Source of the DNA: Paracoccaceae bacterium
GTDB lineage: Bacteria; Pseudomonadota; Alphaproteobacteria; Rhodobacterales; Rhodobacteraceae
DNA: 5,905 nt
Direction: 5' to 3'
Assembly (NCBI GenBank): GCA_023254015.1
Contig: JALQYS010000468.1
Coordinates: 1 to 5,905, forward strand
The position numbers and the translations under genes are program-made. The notes under the pieces were generated by a model. It had not been told where the DNA came from and did no database searches. It worked only from the letters and a program-made list of their open reading frames with translations. This document shows, piece by piece, positions 1-4,604 of the stretch. Position 1 is the stretch's first letter. Every line of letters begins with the position of its first letter.

Positions 1-317
1 ACATCGCGCGGTTCAAGATTGGTCAGGATCGCCGCCAGATCGCCGGGCTTGGCCAGAACCGGCCCCGAGGTCATGCGGAACCCCACCCCCAGCTCGCGCG
101 CCATGATCTGCGCCAAGGTCGTCTTGCCCAGACCGGGGGGCCCGTGGAACAGCGTGTGATCCATCGCCTCGGCACGCACCTTGGCGCTTTCGATAAAGAC
201 GCGCAGGTTGGCCCGGGCCTCGGCCTGGCCCACGAACTCCTCCAGACCTTGCGGGCGCAGCGCGCGGTCGGAATCCTCGGGCAGTTTCTCGGGGCGAAGG
301 GTCGGGTCTGAGGTCAT
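1..317 (-). CDS. ruvB: RuvB, Holliday junction branch-migration ATPase (5' part only)
   Basis: RuvB is the hexameric AAA+ motor that, loaded by RuvA, drives branch migration of Holliday junctions in the cytoplasm. Only the first 105 residues of a protein usually near 340 residues are present; the gene runs off the left edge. Visible are the N-terminal stretch LRPQGLEEFVGQ (about residues 20-31), typical of RuvB, and a clear Walker A motif GPPGLGKT at residues 59-66, followed by the conserved MTSGPVL segment (82-88). Walker B, sensor and winged-helix parts lie outside the window. The ATG at 315-317 is chosen because GAAGG sits about 8 bases upstream (326-330) inside the end of ruvA. Only 3 bases separate it from the ruvA stop, so translation is probably coupled. 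It is the last gene of ruvC-ruvA-ruvB visible here. Identity is certain from sequence; nothing looks broken. Confidence 0.97.
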   Translation of the reverse strand, partial: MTSDPTLRPEKLPEDSDRALRPQGLEEFVGQAEARANLRVFIESAKVRAEAMDHTLFHGPPGLGKTTLAQIMARELGVGFRMTSGPVLAKPGDLAAILTNLEPRD

Positions 318-320
318 CGC

Positions 321-1007
321 TTATGCCTTCGGGGCCAGAAGTTTCAGGGCCGCGCGGATCAGCGCCGCGGTATCGGCCTGCGGATTTTCGCCCGCCACCG
401 TGGCCACCGCCTGCGCCGCATCGCCCTGACCATAGCCAAGGTTCATCAGCGCCGAGAGCGCATCCGCCGCAAAGGCCGCGCGCGTGGCCCCGGCCTGCAG
501 CGCCGGGGCCTTGGCGGATTTTTTCGCCGGTGCGGGGGCCAGAGGTTCGATCACACTGTCATCGACCTCGGCCGTGACCGAGAGGCTGGCCCCCATGGCC
601 ATCACCGAGCCGGCCTTGGATTTCAGCTCCAGAATGATCCGCTGCGCAAGTTTCGGCCCCACCCCGGGGGCGGCCTGAATGGCGCGCTGGTCGCCCAGCG
701 TGATCGCCCGACCCACACCTTCGGCCCCCAGCGTGCCCAGAATGGCCATCGAGGCCTTGGCCCCCACGCCCTGCACCGTCATCAGAAGCTTGTGCCATTC
801 CTTCTCCAGCATGGTCGGAAATCCGAAAAGCTGCAAAAGATCCTCGCGCACCAGAAGCTCGGTATAAAGGCTGACGGCCTCCCCCAGACCCGGCAGGGCG
901 GCAAGGGTGCGGTCCGAGACATGGACGACATAGCCCACGCCGCGCACGTCGATCAGAACGGTGTCGCCGCCGCGCCAGTCCAGCCGTCCCGAGATTTTGC
1001 CGATCAT
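321..1007 (-). CDS. ruvA: RuvA, Holliday junction DNA-binding subunit
   Basis: RuvA tetramers bind the four-way junction, hold it open and recruit RuvB rings. The 228-residue product shows the family layout. An N-terminal OB-fold domain (about 1-64) contains the dipeptide E55-D56 (in REDLLQLFGF) that corresponds to the acidic pin separating DNA strands. Domain II carries two helix-hairpin-helix motifs, VQGVGAKASMAIL (78-90) and APGVGPKLAQRII (113-125). A flexible Ala/Pro/Lys-rich linker (about 132-178) follows, then the C-terminal RuvB-contacting domain (about 179-224, ALSALMNLGY). It is longer than the E. coli protein (about 203 residues) mainly in the linker. The ATG at 1005-1007 overlaps the ruvC stop as ATGA, a classic coupling arrangement. 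AAAAGGG lies upstream within ruvC. All expected elements are intact. Confidence 0.98.
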   Translation of the reverse strand: MIGKISGRLDWRGGDTVLIDVRGVGYVVHVSDRTLAALPGLGEAVSLYTELLVREDLLQLFGFPTMLEKEWHKLLMTVQGVGAKASMAILGTLGAEGVGRAITLGDQRAIQAAPGVGPKLAQRIILELKSKAGSVMAMGASLSVTAEVDDSVIEPLAPAPAKKSAKAPALQAGATRAAFAADALSALMNLGYGQGDAAQAVATVAGENPQADTAALIRAALKLLAPKA

Positions 1008-1522
1008 CCTGCCGCCCTTTTCAATGCCGCCTGCAACCGGCCCGCGCTTTGCAGGTGATGGGCATGGCAGATCGCAATCGCCAGCGCATCCGCTGCGTCC
1101 GGGCCGGCGATCTTGACCCCCGGCAGGTGCAGGCGCACCATGTGATCCACCTGATCCTTGGCGGCATGGCCCACGCCGACGATCGCCTTTTTCACCGCAT
1201 TCGGCGCATATTCCCCCACGGTCAGGCCAAACTGCGCCGGCACCAGCAGGGCAATCCCCCGCGCCTGCCCCAGTTTCAGCGTCGCCACCGCGTCCTTGTT
1301 GACAAAGGTATGTTCCACGGCGGCGGCATCGGGGGCATGGGTGCGCAGCACTTCGGTCAACAGGCTGTGCAGCGCGACCAGTCGCTGGGCAAGATCGCCC
1401 TCCCCCTCACCGGGCGCCGAATGGCAGATGCCATTGGCCACATGAGAGATTCGCGCCCCCACGACATCGATCACCCCCCAGCCAAGGTTTCGCAGCCCCG
1501 GGTCGATCCCCAAAACCCGCAT
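1004..1522 (-). CDS. ruvC: RuvC, crossover junction endodeoxyribonuclease
   Basis: RuvC is the dimeric Mg2+-dependent resolvase that nicks Holliday junctions symmetrically after RuvAB migration. The 172-residue product matches the usual length (E. coli about 173). It starts with the signature LGIDPG containing catalytic D7. E70 lies in AVEHTF, and D142 and D145 lie in PDAADALAIAICHAHH, giving the four-carboxylate RNase H-like active site. LKLGQARG (82-89) is also family-typical. The reading frame stays open upstream to 1624, but the ATG at 1520-1522 is chosen because it puts the LGIDPG signature at the family position and yields the standard length. The upstream segment has no homology I recognise and would cover the promoter. 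The purine-rich stretch GGGGGCGGG before the ATG is only a modest ribosome-binding site. It is the first gene of ruvCAB and probably the one driven by the promoter just upstream. Confidence 0.97.
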   Translation of the reverse strand: MRVLGIDPGLRNLGWGVIDVVGARISHVANGICHSAPGEGEGDLAQRLVALHSLLTEVLRTHAPDAAAVEHTFVNKDAVATLKLGQARGIALLVPAQFGLTVGEYAPNAVKKAIVGVGHAAKDQVDHMVRLHLPGVKIAGPDAADALAIAICHAHHLQSAGRLQAALKRAAG

Positions 1523-1552
1523 GCCCGCCCCCGTTTGTCCTGTTTTTCGCCA

Positions 1553-1580
1553 ATTAGCACGAAAAGAGAACATCCGCCAA
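1553..1580 (-). promoter_or_regulatory. Candidate sigma70-type promoter for ruvCAB
   Basis: On the minus strand, TTGGCG (1575-1580, 4 of 6 to TTGACA) is separated by 16 bases from GCTAAT (1553-1558, 4 of 6 to TATAAT). This places the transcription start about 20-25 bases before the ruvC ATG. It is the best-placed candidate in the gap, but individual matches are moderate, so it is an inference from position and consensus only. Confidence 0.4.
1557..1571 (-). promoter_or_regulatory. LexA-like box in the ruvC promoter (one mismatch)
   Basis: The minus strand reads GTTCTCTTTTCGTGC, that is GTTC, 7 bases, then GTGC. The alphaproteobacterial LexA (SOS) operator is GTTC-N7-GTTC, so seven of the eight fixed bases match. 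It lies 35-49 bases before the ruvC start and overlaps the candidate -10 hexamer and the spacer, where a repressor would block transcription. ruvCAB is an SOS target in many bacteria, which makes the site plausible. The single mismatch and the lack of experimental or comparative data keep confidence moderate. Confidence 0.4.
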
Positions 1581-1655
1581 GATGAATTGCAGCCTTGGCA
1601 GGCTGTCACAGGCTTGTTATGCAAGCGCAGAAAGACGACGGCCCAGCGCCAACTT

Positions 1656-1681
1656 GCGACATTTCCGACGGCATATGTCGC
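1656..1681. promoter_or_regulatory. Inverted repeat GCGACAT-N12-ATGTCGC, possible operator
   Basis: The arms GCGACAT (1656-1662) and ATGTCGC (1675-1681) are perfect reverse complements with a 12-base spacer and centres 19 bases apart, close to two helical turns, as expected for a dimeric regulator. The arms include GCGAC and GTCGC, which resemble the half-sites reported for RegA/PrrA-type redox response regulators of this family. The spacing and context are not a firm match, so the binding protein is unknown. It lies about 165 bases before the DUF1127 gene and 135 before ruvC on the other side. Confidence 0.3.
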
Positions 1682-1757
1682 CGAATACGGACAAATATGG
1701 CAAAATCAGGGCAGAAAGCCATGCACGGCGCGCATTGCGGCCATGCCTGCCTGCCCA

Positions 1758-1785
1758 TTGCTTCGCATCTGCAGCATGACTATTT
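1758..1785 (+). promoter_or_regulatory. Candidate promoter of the DUF1127 gene
   Basis: TTGCTT (1758-1763) and CTATTT (1780-1785) are spaced by 16 bases; shifting one base gives TATTTA with spacing 17. The start of transcription would fall near 1792, just before the leader hairpin, giving a leader of roughly 55 bases. CTATTT resembles the CTATAT-like -10 element seen at heat-shock-sigma promoters in Rhodobacter, and some DUF1127 genes there are RpoH-controlled, but the match does not distinguish sigma factors. Confidence 0.3.
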
Positions 1786-1795
1786 ACCCGTCATC

Positions 1796-1828
1796 GAAGG
1801 CGACAGAGCGCCTTCCAACTGAGCAGTT
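1796..1828 (+). promoter_or_regulatory. Structured 5' leader: two hairpins before the DUF1127 gene
   Basis: GAAGGCG (1796-1802) and CGCCTTC (1809-1815) form a perfect 7-bp stem with a 6-base loop ACAGAG. Right after it, AACTG (1817-1821) and CAGTT (1824-1828) can pair across a 2-base gap. The Shine-Dalgarno sequence GAAAGGA (1832-1838) follows immediately and stays single-stranded in this fold. The first stem would sit at or near the 5' end of the transcript, where such structures commonly protect mRNA. The structures are seen directly; the role is inferred. Confidence 0.4.
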
Positions 1829-1846
1829 TGTGAAAGGATACCCGCC

Positions 1847-2050
1847 ATGGCCGCCTATGAGACGTCCCGCGCGGCGCCGTTCGGTGCCATCGCCATTTTC
1901 CGCTTCGTGCAACTCCTGAACGACAAGGTCGCTGGCTTTGCCGCTTGGAATGACGCCCGCGTCACCCGCAAGGCGCTGACCAAACTGTCGGACCGCGAGC
2001 TGGACGATATCGGTCTGTGCCGCGGTGACATCGAAGCCATCGGTCGTTAA
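1847..2050 (+). CDS. DUF1127 (YjiS-like) small basic protein
   Basis: This 67-residue protein ends in an Arg/Lys-rich DUF1127 (YjiS-like) domain at about residues 33-66. The family pattern is visible as a Trp-containing entry (AAWNDAR), RKALTKLSDRELDDIG and a terminal DIEAIGR. The N-terminal half (about 11-31) is moderately hydrophobic and may form an amphipathic helix, but it is not a convincing signal peptide or membrane segment. A good ribosome-binding site, GAAAGGA at 1832-1838, lies 8 bases before the ATG. DUF1127 proteins in alphaproteobacteria are small, stress-linked and in some cases RNA-binding; in Rhodobacter sphaeroides one (CcaF1) acts in small-RNA maturation. Whether this member does the same is inference. 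It appears to be a single-gene transcript bounded by its own promoter and a strong terminator, with no room for a CcsR-like small-RNA array behind it. Confidence 0.9.
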   Translation: MAAYETSRAAPFGAIAIFRFVQLLNDKVAGFAAWNDARVTRKALTKLSDRELDDIGLCRGDIEAIGR

Positions 2051-2075
2051 TCGACCAGCCGCAAGAAATAGCCTC

Positions 2076-2110
2076 AGGCCGTCTCCCGAAGGATCGGGCG
2101 GCGGCCTTTT
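2076..2110 (+). terminator. Intrinsic terminator after the DUF1127 gene
   Basis: AGGCCG (2076-2081) pairs with CGGCCT (2102-2107), and CCCGA (2085-2089) pairs with TCGGG (2094-2098) around the tetraloop AGGA. A short internal segment between them has one C-G and one U-G pair. The stem ends in TTTT (2107-2110). It lies 25 bases after the stop codon. On the minus strand no T-run follows, so it acts mainly for the plus-strand gene, though it may also slow the converging transcript of the gene ending at 2147. Confidence 0.85.
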
Positions 2111-2146
2111 GCTATCTGCAGCGCCCCGGAGCCGACTGGGCCCCCC

Positions 2147-2494
2147 TCAGCCCGGGTTGATTGTCGCCAACTGATCGGCAAGATAGGCGGTGACAGGGTC
2201 AACCTGCATGAACCAGCCGCCCAACCGGTCAAACCCCTGCCCCGCCTGAAGCCGCGCAACACGGTCTTGATACACAGCGTCGCCGACGTGATGCAGCATC
2301 ACTGCCTTGAGCCCGATCGCCGCGACGGTGACAAATATCAGTGGCATGACCTTTGGACGCCGCCGCGCCTTGCGCAGGCCATGGGTGACAGACCGGCCAA
2401 GGGTGCCAGGGGCCTCATGGCCAAAGCCCCGCGCCTGGGAGGTTTCATACTGTGCCACCCGGCGGTAGAAATCCGCCAAGTTCGGATCATACAT
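2147..2494 (-). CDS. Hypothetical 115-residue single-pass membrane protein
   Basis: I cannot name this protein, though it looks like a conserved hypothetical of Rhodobacteraceae. It begins MYDPNLADFYRRVAQYE, followed by a soluble N-terminal half with a very basic patch (LRKARRRPK, about 40-48). A hydrophobic segment at about 49-67 is a likely single transmembrane helix, with the basic patch on the cytoplasmic side by the positive-inside rule. About 48 residues follow (QGFDRLGGWFMQVDPVT) and would be periplasmic. The frame is open up to 2752, overlapping prmA, but the ATG at 2492-2494 is preferred because GGAG lies 8 bases upstream (2503-2506) and the upstream part is low-complexity shadow of prmA. 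It follows prmA by 110 bases on the same strand and may be co-transcribed. Function is unknown. Confidence 0.78.
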   Translation of the reverse strand: MYDPNLADFYRRVAQYETSQARGFGHEAPGTLGRSVTHGLRKARRRPKVMPLIFVTVAAIGLKAVMLHHVGDAVYQDRVARLQAGQGFDRLGGWFMQVDPVTAYLADQLATINPG

Positions 2495-2555
2495 CTTGCC
2501 CGCTCCACAGTTCAGGCCCCGCACCACAGGGATCGTGATGCGGTCGAATTGTGGC

Positions 2556-2575
2556 AAAATCGGGGCAAAGCCCCC
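2556..2575 (-). terminator. Weak hairpin between prmA and the downstream gene
   Basis: On the minus strand GGGGC, loop TTT, GCCCC is followed by GATTTTG. This resembles a short intrinsic terminator with an interrupted T-run, located 30-50 bases after the prmA stop. The 5-bp stem is short, so partial termination or chance are both possible. If active it would reduce transcription into the hypothetical gene starting at 2494. Confidence 0.3.
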
Positions 2576-2604
2576 GGCAGGGCCTTGGATTTGCCCGAAA
2601 CAGA

Positions 2605-3717
2605 TCAGTTCCGTTTCAGCACCAATGCCGACCATTCCCCAAGGTCCTCGCGGCTGACAGGGGTAAAGCCGTTGGCGACATAGGCCGCCGTCACCGCCTC
2701 GGCCTGCACCGCCAGAAGGCCTGACAGGATGACCAGCCCGCCCGGCGCGCAATGCTGCGCCATGTCGGGGGCCAGCTCGATCAGCGGGCCTTTCAGGATA
2801 TTGGCGAAGATCAGGTCAAAGGGGCTGGCCTCATGCAGGCGCGGATGGGCAAAGCCCGCGGCCTCCAGACATTCGATCCGGCCGTCCAGCCCGTTGATCG
2901 CCACATTGGCCTCGGCCACGTCCACCGCGACCTCGTCGATATCACTGGCGATCACCAGCGCCTTGGGCAGAACGGCAGCGGCGGCAATGGCCAGAACGGC
3001 GGTGCCTGCGCCGATGTCGGCCACCTTTGCGGGGGCCAGACCCTCGGCCAACAGCCGGTCAAAGGCGCGCAGGCAGCCCAGCGTCGTGCCGTGGTGGCCG
3101 GTGCCAAAGGCCACCGTCGCCTCGATCTGCAAGGGCACGCGGGCGGGGTCGGTGGGAACCTTGTCGGCATCATGGCTGCCATAGACGAAGAACCGCCCGG
3201 CCTCGACCGGGGCCAGTTCGCGGCGGACATGGGCCACCCAATCGACGTCGGGCACTTCCGACAGGACAAAGGGCTTTGCCCCGGCCGCCGCCGCCAGCGC
3301 ATTGAGCGCGGCCGCGTCAGGGGTCTGCTGGAAATAGGCGCCCACTTCCCACAGGCCCGAGCCGTCCTCGATCTCGAAAGCGCCCACGCCATAGGGCGCG
3401 GGCTCCATCCCTTCAAGCTGGGCGGCCAGCGCCCGGGCCGGGCCTTCGCCCGGCAGGGTGGTCAGCGCCGACCAGGTGTTCTGCGATACCGTCGACACTT
3501 CACAAGCCGCCGCGCCAAAGGCCTCGGCCAGAACCGCCAGCATCACCTCGTTCGGCGGCAGCGAAAAGGATGCGGCGACCTTCACCAGATCCGCCATCCC
3601 CTCGACGTCATAGCAATCGGCCGTCAGGGCCGGGGGCTGCATCCGCTCCAGCGCCTCGGCAAGGGCAAACGCCGCCTCGTCACCTTCCAGCGTGGTCTCG
3701 GCAATGAACAAGGGCAT
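2605..3717 (-). CDS. prmA: PrmA, ribosomal protein L11 methyltransferase with a duplicated N-terminal domain
   Basis: PrmA uses S-adenosylmethionine to trimethylate lysines and the N-terminus of ribosomal protein L11. The C-terminal class I methyltransferase domain is intact: FGTGHHGTT (204-212), SAM motif I VADIGAGTAVLAIAA (232-246), the acidic strand end ASDIDEVAV (257-265), and the family signature FANILKGPL (304-312) containing the catalytic-pocket Asn-Ile-Leu. A canonical N-terminal recognition domain and linker occupy about 80-175 (FEIEDGSGLWEV, VDWVAHVRREL). At 370 residues it is well above the usual 290-300, because about 79 extra residues precede that domain and themselves resemble it. 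The long start is supported by GGAGG 6 bases before the ATG (3724-3728), and no ATG occurs near the usual family start. It lies 54 bases after msrA on the same strand. The methyltransferase identity is secure; the effect of the extra domain is unknown. Confidence 0.95.
   Translation of the reverse strand: MPLFIAETTLEGDEAAFALAEALERMQPPALTADCYDVEGMADLVKVAASFSLPPNEVMLAVLAEAFGAAACEVSTVSQNTWSALTTLPGEGPARALAAQLEGMEPAPYGVGAFEIEDGSGLWEVGAYFQQTPDAAALNALAAAAGAKPFVLSEVPDVDWVAHVRRELAPVEAGRFFVYGSHDADKVPTDPARVPLQIEATVAFGTGHHGTTLGCLRAFDRLLAEGLAPAKVADIGAGTAVLAIAAAAVLPKALVIASDIDEVAVDVAEANVAINGLDGRIECLEAAGFAHPRLHEASPFDLIFANILKGPLIELAPDMAQHCAPGGLVILSGLLAVQAEAVTAAYVANGFTPVSREDLGEWSALVLKRN
3238..3696 (-). repeat. 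Tandem protein-level repeat: two copies of the PrmA N-terminal domain
   Basis: Residues 8-82 (bases 3472-3696) align without gaps to residues 86-160 (bases 3238-3462) at a constant offset of 78. By hand I count 27 identities in 75 positions, among them TTL.G, ALA..LE.M.P, L..V.A.F, LA.A.GA, and a closing W (W82 and W160). Copy 2 keeps the FEIEDGSGLWEV motif and leads into the catalytic domain, so it is the native domain. Copy 1 has YDVEGMADLVKV there and is diverged. The DNA copies are not near-identical, indicating an old duplication. Confidence 0.8.
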
Positions 3718-3723
3718 CGGGGG

Positions 3724-3728
3724 CCTCC
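3724..3728 (-). promoter_or_regulatory. Shine-Dalgarno GGAGG fixing the long prmA start
   Basis: GGAGG on the minus strand is 6 bases from the ATG at 3715-3717. This is the strongest ribosome-binding site near the gene and supports translation of the extra N-terminal domain. No comparable site precedes the position where a normal-length PrmA would begin (around 3480). Confidence 0.75.
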
Positions 3729-3739
3729 GGAGTTGGGAT

Positions 3740-3770
3740 GCCCCGGGGCTTAGGCCCTTGGCCGCAAAGG
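3740..3770 (-). other. msrA-prmA intergenic gap with small GC-rich hairpins
   Basis: The 54 bases between the msrA stop and the prmA start hold a 10-base palindrome GCCCCGGGGC (3740-3749) and a possible CCCTT/AAGGG stem-loop beside it (3754-3770). Neither is followed by a T-run, so they are not convincing terminators. No promoter hexamers stand out. The simplest reading is that prmA is read through from msrA. Confidence 0.3.
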
Positions 3771-3771
3771 G

Positions 3772-4422
3772 TCAAGCATTCAGCCCGATCGGACAGCTCA
3801 CGCCGGTGCCGCCAAGACCGCAATAGCCCTGCGGGTTCTTGGCAAGGTATTGCTGGTGGGAATCCTCGGCATAATAGAACACCGGCGCGGGCAGGATTTC
3901 CGTGGTGATCGCGCCATATCCCGCCGCGCGCAGCCGGTCGGCATATGCGGCCTTCGAGGCGATGGCGGCTGCCTCCTGTTCGGGGGTGTAGGTGTAGATC
4001 CCCGACCGATAGGTCGAGCCGATGTCATTGCCCTGCCGCATGCCCTGCGTGGGATCATGGTTTTCCCAGAAGAGTTTCAGCAGCGCCTCGTAGGAGGTGA
4101 CCGCCGGGTCGTAGATCACCCGGACCACCTCGTTATGGCCGGTCAACTGGGTGCAGGTTTCCTTGTAGGTCGGGTTCGGGGTATATCCGCCGGCATAGCC
4201 GACCATGGTCAGCCAGACGCCGGGGGTCTGCCAGAACTTGCGCTCCACCCCCCAGAAACAGCCCATGCCGAACATCGCCTCGGCCATGCCCGCAGGCACC
4301 GGGGATTTCAGATCGAGGCCGGACAGAAAATGCGGCTCGGTGATCGGCATCGGCTCGGCCCGGCCGGGAAGGGCATTTTCAGGGCGGACCATGTCCATCT
4401 TCTTGCGGTCGACAAAGAACAT
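3772..4422 (-). CDS. msrA: MsrA, peptide-methionine (S)-S-oxide reductase
   Basis: MsrA reduces the S epimer of methionine sulfoxide, free or in proteins, using thioredoxin; it is cytoplasmic here, with no signal peptide. The 216-residue product matches the E. coli-type long form (about 212). It has an N-terminal extension (PENALPGRAEPMP, 14-26), then the catalytic GCFWG at 54-58 with C55. GHNEVVRVIYDP (95-106) contains the conserved Glu, NHDPTQGMRQGNDIGSTYRS spans 121-140, and the C-terminal recycling cysteines C201 (GYCGLGG) and C210 (VSCP) are present. The start at 4420-4422 is chosen because AAGGAG lies 8 bases upstream (4431-4436) and it gives the family's usual N-terminus; the frame remains open to 4464 without a comparable site. 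It stands between priA and prmA on the same strand, behind a palindrome-rich gap. Confidence 0.97.
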   Translation of the reverse strand: MFFVDRKKMDMVRPENALPGRAEPMPITEPHFLSGLDLKSPVPAGMAEAMFGMGCFWGVERKFWQTPGVWLTMVGYAGGYTPNPTYKETCTQLTGHNEVVRVIYDPAVTSYEALLKLFWENHDPTQGMRQGNDIGSTYRSGIYTYTPEQEAAAIASKAAYADRLRAAGYGAITTEILPAPVFYYAEDSHQQYLAKNPQGYCGLGGTGVSCPIGLNA

Positions 4423-4446
4423 TTTTGCGTCTCCTTGATGACGGCA

Positions 4447-4475
4447 GATATAGGGGCAAACCAAAATCCTTCGAA
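4447..4475 (-). promoter_or_regulatory. Candidate msrA promoter using the palindrome as -35
   Basis: On the minus strand TTCGAA, the exact centre of the 24-base palindrome (4470-4475, 3 of 6 to TTGACA), lies 17 bases before TATATC (4447-4452, 4 of 6 to TATAAT). Transcription would start near 4440, just ahead of the AAGGAG ribosome-binding site. Spacing is ideal but the hexamers are weak. Confidence 0.3.
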
Positions 4476-4484
4476 GGATTTTGG
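4461..4484. repeat. Perfect 24-base palindrome, unit 1
   Basis: The arm CCAAAATCCTTC is followed directly by its exact reverse complement, with TTCGAA at the centre. It is the unit nearest msrA and may overlap its promoter. Confidence 0.9.
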
Positions 4485-4507
4485 CAAATTTCTTGCAAGA
4501 AATTTGC
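4484..4507. repeat. Perfect 24-base palindrome, unit 2
   Basis: The arm GCAAATTTCTTG is followed directly by its exact reverse complement. It shares base 4484 with unit 1, so the two palindromes are fused edge to edge. Confidence 0.9.
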
Positions 4508-4522
4508 GCGGCAGTGCAGCGC

Positions 4523-4543
4523 CGGAGTTTGATACAAACTCCG
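4523..4543. repeat. Hairpin, unit 3 (9-bp stem)
   Basis: CGGAGTTTG (4523-4531) and CAAACTCCG (4535-4543) pair perfectly around a 3-base loop ATA. A 15-base GC-rich spacer (4508-4522) separates it from unit 2. Confidence 0.9.
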
Positions 4544-4545
4544 CC

Positions 4546-4568
4546 CCGATTTCTGCACCAGAAATCGG
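4546..4568. repeat. Hairpin, unit 4 (10-bp stem)
   Basis: CCGATTTCTG (4546-4555) and CAGAAATCGG (4559-4568) pair perfectly around a 3-base loop CAC, only 2 bases after unit 3. Confidence 0.9.
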
Positions 4569-4604
4569 CCTCTCCTCGGGCGACTTCGTCTTCTCGTCGA
4601 GGTT

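Larger units (their letters stand above)
1523..1846. other. Divergent intergenic region between ruvC and the DUF1127 gene
   Basis: About 324 bases separate the divergent starts. Short open frames exist on the plus strand but have no ribosome-binding site or recognisable product. The region is less GC-rich than its flanks around 1655-1710. It contains the ruvC promoter and LexA-like box near 1553-1580, a 6-bp hairpin (CAGCCT, loop TGGC, AGGCTG) at 1590-1605, a 7-bp inverted repeat at 1656-1681, and a structured leader before the DUF1127 gene at 1796-1828. A plus-strand TTGGCA (1595-1600) with TATGCA 17 bases downstream (1618-1623) could be a second, weak promoter facing away from ruvC. No tRNA or recognisable small RNA was seen. 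Confidence 0.6.
4461..4568. repeat. Cluster of four consecutive palindromes/hairpins in the priA-msrA gap
   Basis: Four inverted repeats fill 108 bases almost end to end: 4461-4484, 4484-4507, 4523-4543 and 4546-4568. All have 9-12 bp arms with perfect pairing and loops of 0-3 bases. The stems are AT-richer than the surrounding genome, and arms of units 1, 2 and 4 resemble each other (AAATCCTT, AAATTTCTT, GATTTCT). None has a T-run suited to intrinsic termination in either direction. The arrangement resembles a composite REP/MITE-like intergenic element, which could occur elsewhere in the genome; that cannot be tested from this window. In priA-msrA mRNA it would fold into a row of hairpins. 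Confidence 0.75.

Noticed and set aside
1523..1624. N-terminal extension of ruvC
   Set aside because: It would place 34 extra residues before the conserved LGIDPG start and cover the promoter; the standard start at 1522 gives the family length.
1521..1919. Plus-strand open frames across the ruvC-DUF1127 gap (also 1582-1779 and 1595-1822)
   Set aside because: They lack ribosome-binding sites, have no recognisable product, and the longest overlaps the well-supported DUF1127 gene in another frame.
2051..2146. CcsR-like small RNAs after the DUF1127 gene
   Set aside because: Only 25 bases lie between the stop codon and the terminator, and no repeated CCTCC-type loop sequences are present.
2495..2752. 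Upstream extension of the 115-residue protein into prmA
   Set aside because: The added residues are a shadow of prmA and intergenic sequence, while the internal ATG at 2494 has a good Shine-Dalgarno sequence.
2752..3753. Long plus-strand open frame of 333 codons opposite prmA
   Set aside because: It is the antisense shadow of a GC-rich gene with strong family motifs; its product is low-complexity (Gly/Arg/His/Gln-rich), with no recognisable domain.
4461..4568. CRISPR array or canonical terminator series in the priA-msrA gap
   Set aside because: The palindromes are not identical direct repeats with unique spacers, and none is followed by a T-run on either strand.
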